A program made the translations under genes and the position numbers. From NCBI GenBank assembly GCA_951640165.1, contig OX621265.1:22147001-22211000 (forward strand): a stretch of 64,000 nucleotides of DNA. The letters run 5' to 3'. Under the pieces are notes generated by a model that saw only the letters and a list, made by a program, of their open reading frames with translations, was not told where the DNA came from and ran no database searches. Numbering within the stretch: the stretch's first letter is position 1; every line of letters starts with the position of its first letter. Below, in pieces: positions 54,201-57,309 of the stretch. This stretch comes from Pseudoips prasinana. Taxonomy: Eukaryota > Arthropoda > Insecta > Lepidoptera > Nolidae.

Positions 54201-57135
54201 TTCTAATCCCGGTAAGGGCAAATATTTGTGTGATAAGCACGAATATTTGTTTCTGAGTCATGGATGTTTTCTATGTACCTATATAAGTATTTATCTATCT
54301 ATATAAGTATGTATATCGTCGCCTGGTACCCATAGTACAAGCTTTGCTTAGTTTGGGGCTAGGATGATGGTGTGACATTGTCCCCAGATATTATTATTAT
54401 TATATGTATAAAGTATGGGTGTAAGTTTCAATATACATAAATATATAGTATTTACAATAGAAAAGTAGTATATTAATGTAGTATTTCAGTTATCTGATAT
54501 CCATAGTAGCTCTCCTTAGTGTGGGATCAGATGGCCGTGTGTGTGAATTAGTGTTATATAATTACGTCTCGGTCTGCCTCTCGAAAGATGAGTCATGAGA
54601 CAGTAATTAGTATGGCACATTGTTTTTGACTTGAGCGCACACACAAAATACTTTTGTGTGTTTGCGCTCAAGTCAAAAACAACGTGCCATTCAAATTACT
54701 GTCCGGTATTTGATAAACGAGTTTGTCGACAGAGCTATCAAATGAACCATATGCGTATAGCGACACGTCAGTCAATGATTTCAGTCAGTCGGACTTTGAA
54801 GATGACTTGCCGCTGATTCAAATAAAGGATAAACAATCAAGACTTGAAAATACGGGATCTGATATTAATACAGGTAAAAATTAAGTAATAATGATCTTAA
54901 TTAGAATATAAGCAAGACGCTGATACTACGCTGTGATTTGTTTCATATAAATCCGTGTACTTAAATACGAGAGGTAGGGCACAGCGTTCATTCGCTCAAG
55001 GAGCAGCCCGACTGGGGAAGTACCTCCACCTTCCAGAAGACATTCCTTAATAATAACATTAATAACTTAATGTTGTGTTTCTGAGTGTAAGGTCGCCAGA
55101 GCTCATAGGCGTGATGGTGGGGAGGGTCAGCAACACTTTCAAGACAGAGTGGTCGCAACACACCCGCGACCACGCTGGTGTTGCGAGTGTCCATGGGTGG
55201 TGGTGATCACTTACTATCAGGTGACCCACTTGATCGTTTGTCACCCTCTAATGTATATATTAAAAAGATACGTCCTTAAAAATTGGACCCTCTCATTCAA
55301 CTTTGTCTGTAATAATTTATCATGTCATTGTCTTCTACCAGAGACAAGATAGGCAGCATGCATTTTCTACATTAAGACCTTTATGTACCCTATTATTGTG
55401 AATCAAATTATTCTGGAACCACCCTGACGTGAGGTTCGAATCCCGAAGGAAGTAGTATCCCTCTGGGTTACTTTTATGTTAGTCTTATTTATATATGAAC
55501 ATTGTTAACAGGTATTAACGCGACTAACCTTATTGTTATTGGTCGAAACGTCGGGAAAATAACAATAAGGTTAGTCGCGTTAATACCTGCTAACAATGTT
55601 CATATATAATTATGATACGCGAAAGTTTAAAAATGTATATTAGTCTTATTTGTTAGACTCCTTGATTCCCCGCCCGCCTGTATTGTCTGATGAAGCAGTG
55701 AATATGCTAACTGTGAACATCAAGTTAAAATTGAACTAATAAACTCCTTATTTTGAAGTCTCTAAAAAATATACTATATTAGCTGCCCGGTACGTGCTTC
55801 GCTACGTAGAAGGCATAGTAATAAAAAAAATGATTATTAAGTTAAAGTCAATGTTCACGATTTTACACTTTTTCAAGACTTTTATTAAATTTTCTCTACG
55901 TACGAACCTTCCTTGGACTTCCACGAATAATTCAAGACCAAAATTAGCCAAATCGGTAGTTAATGGCGTTGTTGAGTTATAACATTACAACGAAAAGTGG
56001 CATTGATTTATATATATATATAGATAGTCTTTTCGCCATGAGTTCCCTGACAGTTCATTTTTTTACGTGGCACGCATACTACTTTCGACGAATAAATAAT
56101 AAGCTGGCTAAAAAATTTAAAAAGAAATGATAAAAAAAATATTGCCTTTCGTAAATTACTAAGTAAATTATTGTAGTTATAATTAACTGTTAATAAATTA
56201 AGTAAATGAAATAAAAAAGTATAAATCTTAAAAATGTCCAATGCATTGAACGGAACGTCGGCAAATAGAGATTGACACTACTCATAGATTGTCACGAATC
56301 CGATTCCATTTTCTTTGCCAACGGAAACTATATTATAAAAAAATCTATGATATTTCGATAGGTCACGTCACTACAATTGTCAGACAAGAACTGTCAGGGA
56401 ACTAATCTTATGGCGAAAAGACTGAGTATATACATTGTCATTTAATTTCCAGAGACTCCTGCCAAGAAGACTATTGACACTAATGAAGGACGGACTGTAA
56501 GCATGCGTTCCAGTCCAAATACCGGGAATAAATCATATGAATGCCATTTGTGCCACAAAATTATTAGGCGGAAAAATTTAACAAGACATATGAAGATTCA
56601 CACTGGTGACAAACCATTCCAATGTAATGACTGCAAGCTTAGTTTCAACCTTAAGTCTAACTTAAAAAGGCATATTCAAAGATTTCACGATGGTAGCAAA
56701 GGTGGACCTCGTCAAAACGATTTATGTGAGATTTGTGGTAAGAGTTATAGACATAGCAGTATGAAGGCACACATTCGTGTTCACACTGGTGATAAGCCGT
56801 TCAAATGCCACATCTGTCAAAGTAGTTTCACAGTTAGCCAAAACTTAAAAAGCCATATGTTGTTACACACGGGGGACAAACCATTTAACTGTGATCTGTG
56901 TGGTGATAGCTTTGGCCGTAAGAGTGATTTGAAATACCACCTTCTTGTTCACACTGGGAAAAAATCTTTTCAATGCCATGAATGTGGATCTAGTTTCTAT
57001 ATGAAACATGGTTTGAAAGAACACTTGATTAAACACGCTAGTGATAAATCTTACAAATGCGATCGGTGTCCGGCTACTTTCAAACGCAAGCATAGTCTAA
57101 GTAAACACCGTTTAGTTCACATTGGAGATCAATGA
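21109..57135 (+). CDS. ZAD-C2H2 zinc-finger gene, whole-gene model (introns included)
   Basis: The only convincing host gene. Proposed exons: 21109-21210, 26679-26807, 28547-28799, one or more A exons (34403-34531, 50202-50333, 54733-54873), B exon 50701-50805, and 56453-57135. With A2 and B2 the coding length is exactly 1404 nt (467 aa plus stop). The order is ZAD domain, acidic linker, then seven C2H2 fingers, the usual layout of insect ZAD zinc-finger proteins, which are nuclear sequence-specific DNA-binding regulators. ZAD normally mediates dimerisation. The introns hold about 35 kb of mobile elements, several intact. The boundary of exon 3 and the choice of A exon are inferred. The target genes are unknown. 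Confidence 0.75.
21301..21675 (+). mobile_element. Long tRNA-derived SINE, family C
   Basis: The tRNA-like head is 21301-21375 (A box-like ttggtctagcggtagc, B box-like gggttcaaatccc). A long body follows (cagcccgaagtctggaagtt, gagagcacgtaaagccgtcg, tttgcgcacacacttgtgca) and a (cat)n tail at 21660-21675. It lies in intron 1 of the zinc-finger gene. It is not counted as a tRNA gene. Confidence 0.8.
21784..22371 (+). mobile_element. LINE 3' end fragment, family L3, copy 1
   Basis: A short frame ends at about 21993, then a 3' UTR with cagcggcgaggatcgctttg, cacgtgatcggtgatcccgt and gcattgtgagcttgacaagt. A (catttcattt)n tail follows at 22350-22371. The same UTR occurs at 57330-58205. The clade is unassigned. 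At 22312-22320 the sequence gacaagtac is the empty site for a MITE in the other copy. Confidence 0.6.
22373..22685 (-). mobile_element. LINE fragment, antisense, part 1
   Basis: Its reverse complement matches the 3' coding end and tail of the LINE at 51.5-53.4 kb (agactcacgcctgtttccca and cagacagccagatatacttc correspond to 53170-53400). Part 2 continues at 26436. The two parts were separated by later insertions including the RTE element. Confidence 0.65.
22686..23093. other. Unassigned sequence left of the RTE element
   Basis: No gene. Includes a GC-rich patch at 22700-22775. The RTE target site is at 23082-23093. Confidence 0.4.
23309..24646 (+). pseudogene. RTE APE-like endonuclease part of the polyprotein
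   Basis: 445 aa. It nicks target DNA to start reverse transcription. Motifs in order: [15 protein letters not shown] (catalytic Glu), [23 protein letters not shown] and GSDHRLVRG (catalytic Asp-His). Everything an AP-endonuclease-like domain needs is present. The C-terminal 120 residues are a helical linker. The frame is lost about 35-45 nt before its stop, where the next frame already reads as protein, so a one-base change near 24600-24617 splits what should be one polyprotein. The start used is conventional; RTE starts are often further upstream. Confidence 0.85.
24643..26283 (+). pseudogene. RTE reverse transcriptase part of the polyprotein
   Basis: 546 aa. RT motifs in order: [47 protein letters not shown] (first Asp), [18 protein letters not shown] and [12 protein letters not shown] (FADD catalytic pair). 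The C-terminal thumb and the end VQQWTAIG are typical of lepidopteran RTE. The listed start is a GTG inside the polyprotein, not a real initiation site. The RT domain is intact, but without the upstream frame the protein would not be made normally. Confidence 0.88.
26436..26640 (-). mobile_element. LINE fragment, antisense, part 2
   Basis: The reverse complement matches 52960-53080 of the LINE further right (cagagctcttatttccactg and the block before it). It continues part 1 at 22373-22685. It ends about 40 bp before exon 2 of the zinc-finger gene. Confidence 0.6.
26679..26807 (+). CDS. Zinc-finger gene exon 2: second half of ZAD domain
   Basis: 43 codons, phase 0 at both ends: acceptor atgttcag|ttt, donor actcag|gtgagg. 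It has the second zinc-binding pair in ACYICYARL, then [17 protein letters not shown], the helix that closes ZAD. Joined to exon 1 the domain is 77 residues, normal for ZAD, with CRVC and CYIC as the four ligands. Confidence 0.85.
26860..27215 (-). mobile_element. SINE family B, antisense, split by another repeat
   Basis: 26860-26968 and about 27189-27215 read as one antisense SINE B (aagcagagcttgttttctgg at the left, tacacctagactcaaataga at the right). The interruption, 26969-27188, is repeat R3 (ctgcccggtacgtgcttcgc), which is also at 55783-56030. Confidence 0.55.
27330..27570 (+). repeat. Dispersed repeat ending in accgcggggtacagtt
   Basis: Non-coding, with the phrases gtatgcatgtccgggctaaa and aaaattaacgcgggtaaaac. 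It looks like a lepidopteran retroposon tail. No other gene in this stretch. Confidence 0.4.
27720..28104 (+). mobile_element. RTE LINE 3' fragment with 22-bp target duplication
   Basis: Matches the 3' coding end of the RTE at 25950-26280 (ggagagggctatgctcggag, then agtggcagtgggcggggcac) with stops and frameshifts. It is bounded by an identical 22-bp sequence at 27698-27719 and 28105-28126, consistent with target-primed insertion of a 5'-truncated copy. A different RTE subfamily from the full-length copy. Confidence 0.75.
28127..28546. other. Intron sequence without recognised features
   Basis: AT-rich. Only simple runs such as gattgattgatt near 28355. No gene or repeat family recognised. 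Confidence 0.4.
28547..28799 (+). CDS. Zinc-finger gene exon 3: linker exon
   Basis: 253 nt. The acceptor is taken as caaatag|gag because it is the only one nearby that keeps phase 0 from exon 2 and the open frame. The donor is gtgaag|gtgata at 28800, phase 1. The product has a charged helical stretch ([14 protein letters not shown]), then a GC-rich acidic part ending TLVKRE. The G at its end joins AG of exons A2 or A3 to give Glu. Linkers of ZAD proteins diverge fast, so similarity cannot confirm it. The left boundary is the weakest part of the model. Confidence 0.55.
28829..29357 (+). repeat. Partial exon-cassette segment (unit 0) with SINE A nested in SINE B
   Basis: Nearly identical to 53857-54402, including a family A SINE (29120-29357) inserted at the same point of a family B SINE head (28995-29110). 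It contains only the left part of the cassette and no A or B exon. Confidence 0.8.
29362..29500 (+). mobile_element. SINE family B, 5' half
   Basis: Head with tgcttgcttttcacgccgga and B box-like gtgggttcgattccc, then gtgtgcattaacatgtctgt. The 3' half is missing. Confidence 0.7.
29552..29893 (+). repeat. Repeat R2, two copies in tandem
   Basis: The first copy starts at actagctgtgcccagcggtt, the second at about 29731 (actagctatgccccacggtt). Both end near a ttctaatac or cataatattagcgtgat block. Confidence 0.6.
29894..30254. other. Intron sequence without recognised features
   Basis: AT-rich, no frame, no repeat family recognised. It borders the minisatellite element. Confidence 0.35.
30255..30600 (+). 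repeat. Minisatellite-bearing element M, copy 1 (+)
   Basis: Shares ttctctctggaaggtaaaac, gcattgacagctagttgttt, the GC-rich block cgcaaacgggccaccgg and a 20-bp tandem unit (ctagtggtcggtggccgcaa), three copies at 30479-30541. Other copies are at 33786 (-), 47650 (+) and 53495 (-). A 72-codon frame here is chance. Confidence 0.8.
30636..30945 (-). repeat. Repeat R2 (antisense) and left part of exon cassette 1
   Basis: 30636-30793 is R2 reversed. 30796-30945 (aaagtgtgaagcttg, tattttgtcacggaaagtgt) matches 49816-49950 and 53808-53905, the left segment of the other cassettes. It breaks off at the gypsy fragments and resumes at about 33480. Confidence 0.65.
30951..31172 (+). pseudogene. Ty3/gypsy integrase C-terminus, fragment
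   Basis: An open frame whose residues match the SH3-like integrase tail of gypsy pol: an [20 protein letters not shown] block followed by DRYKEEP. Upstream core and catalytic residues are missing. It is followed at once by sequence that looks like the start of an LTR. Confidence 0.65.
31331..31558 (+). repeat. Tandem array, 38-bp unit, six copies (LTR-internal)
   Basis: Unit core gcattgaaagctccgcgctt. The arms aaagc and gcttt can pair around a 5-nt loop, so each unit can form a small hairpin. It is related in design to the 39-bp array at 32336-33085. Probably part of a gypsy LTR. Confidence 0.75.
31579..32105 (+). pseudogene. Ty3/gypsy integrase core, broken
   Basis: 31579-31956 reads 125 aa of integrase core: [12 protein letters not shown] with the first catalytic Asp, [14 protein letters not shown] with the second, and [14 protein letters not shown] with the catalytic Glu. 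All three residues are present, but the frame ends at 31956. The sequence continues in another frame as far as a [12 protein letters not shown] motif, then jumps by deletion to the integrase tail near 32070. The HHCC finger is absent. Dead fragment. Confidence 0.75.
32336..33085 (+). repeat. Tandem array, 39-bp unit, about 19 copies (LTR-internal)
   Basis: Consensus blocks atgctgaaagcttcaacgct and ttgctgtgtgttgcagttt. The central copies (32498-32845) are near identical and outer ones degenerate. aaagc...gcttt hairpins recur every 39 bp. Because 39 is a multiple of 3, long open frames run through it; they are artefacts. Confidence 0.9.
33086..33483 (+). mobile_element. Probable gypsy LTR end, leader and first codons of gag
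   Basis: After the array comes a GC-rich stretch, then a frame beginning ATGATGGCGGACATCGACG at about 33418 that stops after some 20 codons at the cassette boundary. The arrangement integrase, LTR, gag start suggests two elements sharing one LTR. The LTR borders and primer-binding site are not resolved. Confidence 0.4.
33484..33770 (+). repeat. Exon cassette 1, middle segment, with SINE B head
   Basis: cagagccgcatggaaacgtg, then the SINE B head at 33565-33655, aligned with 53955-54110 of cassette 3. Confidence 0.65.
33786..34098 (-). repeat. Minisatellite-bearing element M, copy 2 (-)
   Basis: Reverse complement of 30255-30640, with three 20-bp units at about 33863-33915. It interrupts the SINE B of cassette 1, whose 3' part follows at 34105-34256. 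Confidence 0.8.
34105..34256 (+). mobile_element. SINE family B, 3' half
   Basis: Body with ctctgcttagtttggaatca and the terminal tcctaggatattattgtt. Confidence 0.65.
34287..34357. repeat. Inverted repeat (hairpin) upstream of exon A1
   Basis: Arms of about 28 bp (gcacgttgtttttgacttga, then gcgctcac, against the reverse form at 34329-34357) around a 15-nt loop. The counterpart upstream of exon A3 is at 54614-54688. Cassette 2 lacks it. Confidence 0.75.
34403..34531 (+). CDS. Zinc-finger gene exon A1 (alternative linker exon)
   Basis: 129 nt, phase 1 at both ends. The acceptor is gtcgatag, the donor acag|gtaaat. The frame is open: [11 protein letters not shown], then [14 protein letters not shown], a short acidic linker. 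Compared with exon A2 it lacks four codons at the start and has three extra later, all in frame. The purine-rich acceptor lacks a strong pyrimidine tract. Confidence 0.6.
34795..34930 (+). pseudogene. Zinc-finger gene exon B1, frameshifted
   Basis: Acceptor tttcaacag and donor taaac|gtaagt are preserved. Relative to exon B2 it is 31 nt longer, mainly from a repeated gtattatc(a/c)cag with 16 nt between. The incoming frame then hits TAA at 34926-34928. Including this exon would truncate the protein before the fingers. Confidence 0.65.
34931..35308 (+). repeat. tRNA-like SINE D, truncated MITE, unassigned sequence
   Basis: 34940-35020 has a tRNA-like head (tagtgataagtgattc, B box-like gtgggatcaatccc). 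35056-35145 is the left end of the MITE seen whole at 50914-51348. The rest, to the hAT end at 35309, shows nothing. Confidence 0.55.
36135..38178 (-). pseudogene. hAT transposase, degraded
   Basis: Reads from an ATG at about 38178 down to 36135. The N-terminal part has a BED zinc finger ([12 protein letters not shown], then HNHLRLKHS) but the frame shifts between its cysteine and histidine pairs near 38055. A middle part (303 aa, 36779-37690) has the RNase-H-like region with [25 protein letters not shown] and [15 protein letters not shown]. The C-terminal part (212 aa, 36135-36773) carries the hAT dimerisation block [20 protein letters not shown]. Breaks: frameshift near 38055, in-frame TAA at 37700-37702, frameshift near 36780. 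Non-functional. Confidence 0.85.
38179..38715. other. 5' region of the hAT element
   Basis: No frame. It links the transposase start to the BEL target site actca at 38716-38720. Confidence 0.5.
38721..38979 (-). repeat. BEL 3' LTR
   Basis: 259 bp, partner of 46777-47035, TG...CA ends. Confidence 0.95.
39132..40517 (-). pseudogene. Env-like gene, ectodomain and transmembrane segment
   Basis: 461 aa in the same frame as the preceding segment. It has an N-terminal heptad-like helical region, several cysteines in the middle (about 190-260), and one clear transmembrane helix near residues 365-385 followed by a basic cytoplasmic tail rich in Arg and Ser. This is a class of protein that would sit in the membrane of an enveloped particle. 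With a stop and a frameshift upstream, no full protein can be made from this copy. Confidence 0.7.
40581..41006 (-). pseudogene. Env-like gene, N-terminal subunit with cleavage site
   Basis: 141 aa. A dibasic RLRR site near residue 100 is followed by a glycine-rich hydrophobic segment, the arrangement of a furin-type cleavage site and fusion peptide in F-type envelope proteins of insect errantiviruses and baculoviruses. An in-frame TAA at 40581-40583 separates it from the next part. Confidence 0.65.
40961..41161 (-). pseudogene. Env-like gene, signal-peptide portion
   Basis: 66 aa with a strongly hydrophobic stretch at about residues 36-54, suitable as a signal peptide. It overlaps the next env segment in a different frame, so a frameshift separates them. 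Confidence 0.6.
41168..41659 (-). pseudogene. BEL integrase C-terminus (DUF5641-type)
   Basis: 163 aa. It starts with WESKIKSLK, which contains the catalytic Glu, and ends with the [15 protein letters not shown] block typical of the BEL integrase tail. It is separated from the core by a one-base frameshift near 41680. Confidence 0.85.
41620..42633 (-). pseudogene. BEL integrase, N-terminal and core
   Basis: 337 aa. The HHCC zinc-binding part includes HKLCYHGG and CVTCRKN. The catalytic core has the first Asp in TGVDFTG and the second in [10 protein letters not shown]. The frame is lost about 20 codons before the end, just ahead of the catalytic Glu, which lies in the next frame. It would insert the cDNA copy into the genome. 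Confidence 0.85.
42590..45592 (-). pseudogene. BEL gag C-terminus, protease, reverse transcriptase, RNase H
   Basis: 1000 aa as an open frame; the codon taken as start is a TTG, and the frame is really open from 45811. In order: zinc knuckles (about 130-200, CPQC, CRNC and CFYC groups), aspartic protease (LIDGGSQSS, about 250), RT with [10 protein letters not shown] and catalytic YSDDV (about 650), RNase H ([26 protein letters not shown]). The RT box is YSDD where many BEL elements have YVDD. The frame closes at 42590 and integrase continues in another frame with 44 nt overlap, a frameshift. Confidence 0.88.
45812..46576 (-). pseudogene. BEL gag, N-terminal part
   Basis: 254 aa from ATG at 46576. 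It is helical and charged, with the spacing typical of BEL gag: an N-terminal coiled region, a Pro/Thr-rich middle, then a motif KMDIPFFSG that starts the capsid-like part. It would form the particle core. The frame ends in TAG at 45812-45814, but the same frame stays open beyond it into pol, so only this one codon separates gag from pol. Confidence 0.8.
46759..46776 (-). promoter_or_regulatory. BEL primer-binding site
   Basis: Directly next to the 5' LTR the - strand reads tggtccttcgagcaaaaa. It begins TGG, as expected for pairing with a tRNA 3' CCA end. The tRNA species was not determined. Confidence 0.7.
46777..47035 (-). repeat. BEL 5' LTR
   Basis: 259 bp. Differs from the 3' LTR at roughly five bases. 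Confidence 0.95.
47196..47407. other. Intron sequence right of the hAT element
   Basis: AT-rich, nothing recognised. Confidence 0.4.
47408..47628 (-). mobile_element. SINE family B, antisense, nearly complete
   Basis: The reverse complement has the head (B box-like gtgggttcgattccc), tgcatgaacatgtctgtttg, and the body agctctgcttagtttgggat. Confidence 0.75.
47650..47990 (+). repeat. Minisatellite-bearing element M, copy 3 (+)
   Basis: Aligns with 30255-30600. About five 20-bp units at 47876-47980. It marks the left side of exon cassette 2. Confidence 0.8.
48110..48720 (-). mobile_element. LINE fragment, antisense, degraded
   Basis: The - strand reads [18 protein letters not shown] and related blocks of the post-RT region, then more C-terminal pieces towards 48120 with several frame breaks. 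A gatt-repeat tail interrupts it at 48539-48565. RT catalytic residues are absent. Confidence 0.55.
49019..49321 (+). pseudogene. Harbinger accessory (MADF-BESS type) protein, C-terminal remnant
   Basis: An 80-codon frame ends at TAA 49259-49261. Reading on in the same frame gives [17 protein letters not shown], a BESS-like motif, so one stop codon lies just before it. The acidic run DDDDG precedes it as in BESS proteins. The N-terminal MADF/Myb-like DNA-binding domain is missing. In intact Harbinger elements this partner carries the transposase to the element ends. Confidence 0.65.
49373..49612 (-). pseudogene. Harbinger transposase, N-terminal remnant
   Basis: 79 aa. The blocks [20 protein letters not shown] and FRYFRMS match the conserved N-terminus of PIF/Harbinger transposases. 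The DDE catalytic domain has been deleted, so the element cannot move by itself. Confidence 0.75.
49816..50160 (+). repeat. Exon cassette 2, left segment
   Basis: aaagtgtgaagcttg, cacggaaagtgttattaata and ggtaccatattcttcatta align with cassettes 1 and 3. The SINE B head is shortened here and the hairpin is missing. Confidence 0.7.
50202..50333 (+). CDS. Zinc-finger gene exon A2 (best-supported linker exon A)
   Basis: 132 nt, phase 1 at both ends. The acceptor is gtcgacag, the donor acag|gtaaat. It encodes an acidic linker ([16 protein letters not shown], then [12 protein letters not shown]). The frame upstream of the acceptor contains TGA TAA, so the exon cannot start further left. It pairs with the intact exon B2. 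Confidence 0.7.
50701..50805 (+). CDS. Zinc-finger gene exon B2
   Basis: 105 nt, phase 1 at both ends. It has a strong acceptor (pyrimidine tract, then ttttcaacag) and donor cac|gtaagt. It encodes [19 protein letters not shown] and then [15 protein letters not shown], an acidic-hydrophobic linker. This is the only B exon without a frame break. The last C joins AG of the terminal exon to give Gln. Confidence 0.75.
50815..50895 (+). mobile_element. tRNA-like SINE D, just after exon B2
   Basis: A box-like ctagtggtaagtgac and B box-like gtgggttcgatctcc. Also present after exon B1, so it predates the cassette duplication. Confidence 0.6.
50914..51348. mobile_element. Tc1/mariner-type MITE
   Basis: 435 bp with long inverted arms of about 95 bp (cagg ends) and TA on both flanks. 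The arms include gaggagttgacgttcaaacg and cacccccatgtatgtt. No coding frame. A left-end piece lies at the same place in cassette 1 (35056). Confidence 0.8.
51539..52945 (+). pseudogene. LINE reverse transcriptase, 5'-truncated
   Basis: 468 aa. RT motifs: [47 protein letters not shown] (first Asp), [19 protein letters not shown] and [17 protein letters not shown] (YADD). The endonuclease is missing upstream. The frame ends at MYGEK, where a short repeat (gaaaagt next to gaaagt) shifts it. Clade not assigned. Same orientation as the zinc-finger gene. Confidence 0.85.
52932..53390 (+). pseudogene. LINE C-terminal part in a second frame
   Basis: Continues the preceding protein after a 7-nt insertion: [20 protein letters not shown], then [20 protein letters not shown] and [12 protein letters not shown] at the end. 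The 3' flank has gtatgtatgaaataaag. Antisense fragments of this family are at 22373, 26436 and 60170. Confidence 0.8.
53495..53800 (-). repeat. Minisatellite-bearing element M, copy 4 (-)
   Basis: Six to seven degenerate 20-bp units at 53508-53640, then the reversed GC-rich block and gctagttgtttat end. It borders exon cassette 3 in opposite orientation to the copies bordering cassettes 1 and 2. Confidence 0.8.
53808..54402 (+). repeat. Exon cassette 3, left segment with SINE A (54146-54402) in SINE B
   Basis: 53857-54330 is nearly identical to 28829-29290. Differences are a few bases plus a 16-bp variation in the SINE body. Confidence 0.8.
54415..54565 (+). mobile_element. SINE family B, 3' half, diverged
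   Basis: gtatttcagttatctgatat and tgggatcagatggccgtgtg identify it. It is the part of the cassette SINE to the right of the SINE A insertion. Confidence 0.55.
54614..54688. repeat. Inverted repeat (hairpin) upstream of exon A3
   Basis: Arms of about 35 bp (ggcacattgtttttgacttg at the left) with a 5-nt loop near 54650. It ends 44 bp before exon A3. Confidence 0.8.
54733..54873 (+). CDS. Zinc-finger gene exon A3 (alternative linker exon)
   Basis: 141 nt, phase 1 at both ends. Acceptor gtcgacag and donor acag|gtaaaa. Open frame: [17 protein letters not shown], then [14 protein letters not shown]. Joined directly to the terminal exon, the G at its end gives Glu with AG, so skipping B is tolerated. 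No B3 exon is found before 56453. Confidence 0.6.
54966..55260 (+). mobile_element. LINE 3' tail repeat, family L4
   Basis: gaggtagggcacagcgttca, gcccgactggggaagtacct and gtccatgggtggtggtgatc. It replaces the part of cassette 3 where exon B would lie. Related copies: 58378-58555 and 59453-59570. Confidence 0.55.
55261..55490. other. Unassigned intron sequence
   Basis: No gene or recognised repeat. Confidence 0.35.
55491..55607. repeat. Long near-perfect hairpin with CGAAACGTCGGG loop
   Basis: 50-bp arms (55491-55540 and 55558-55607) with one mismatch around a 17-nt loop, ggtcgaaacgtcgggaa. A cgaaacg element followed by gtc is found in hammerhead-type motifs of Penelope-like elements. The matching ctgatga box is not in the right place here, so a ribozyme is not claimed. 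Confidence 0.8.
55783..56030 (+). repeat. Repeat R3, copy 2
   Basis: ctgcccggtacgtgcttcgc at the left and gtggcattgatttatatata at the right. Copy 1 is at 26969-27188. Confidence 0.6.
56036..56423. mobile_element. MITE just upstream of the zinc-finger exon
   Basis: 388 bp with inverted ends (agtcttttcgcc, then a 10-bp offset on one side, then agttccctgacagttc). No coding frame. Its right end is 30 bp from the exon 6 start, so it forms most of the end of the last intron. Confidence 0.7.
56453..57135 (+). CDS. Zinc-finger gene terminal exon: seven C2H2 fingers
   Basis: Acceptor atttccag|ag, phase 1, stop TGA at 57133-57135. After a 24-residue linker come seven C2H2 fingers: YECHLC, FQCNDC, LCEIC, FKCHIC, FNCDLC, FQCHEC and YKCDRC, each with its His pair. 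Fingers 1 and 3 have 11 rather than 12 residues between Cys and His. Linkers are TGDKPF between most fingers, near the consensus, which suits DNA binding. An internal ATG at 56503 has been taken as a start by simple frame calling, but the exon reads through upstream to the acceptor. Confidence 0.9.
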
Positions 57136-57306
57136 ATGCAATGTTTGTAAAAAGAAAATTCAAAAATAAGGGTAATTTGAAAGTACACCAACGTACACAC
57201 ACGGGGGAGAAACGAACAAGGGGAACCCACAAGTGTTGCACTTCAGAGGCCATTCGGTATGATTCGACGGCTGTAGGCGTCTTACGCGGGGTTCGATTAC
57301 ACGAAT
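57136..57306 (+). pseudogene. Decayed eighth C2H2 finger and lost C-terminus
   Basis: Right after the stop, one frame reads ECNVCKKK and, after a frameshift, another reads KNKGNLKVHQRTHTGEK. That is the Cys and His halves of a finger in two frames. The second frame stays open to TGA at about 57306. The ancestral protein therefore had at least eight fingers and a C-terminal tail. Confidence 0.8.
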
Positions 57307-57309
57307 GAT

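Noticed and set aside
56503..56505. ATG at 56503 as the start of a separate zinc-finger protein
   Set aside because: The frame is open upstream to a splice acceptor at 56452 and joins in phase with exons A/B; an independent short protein is less likely, though not excluded.
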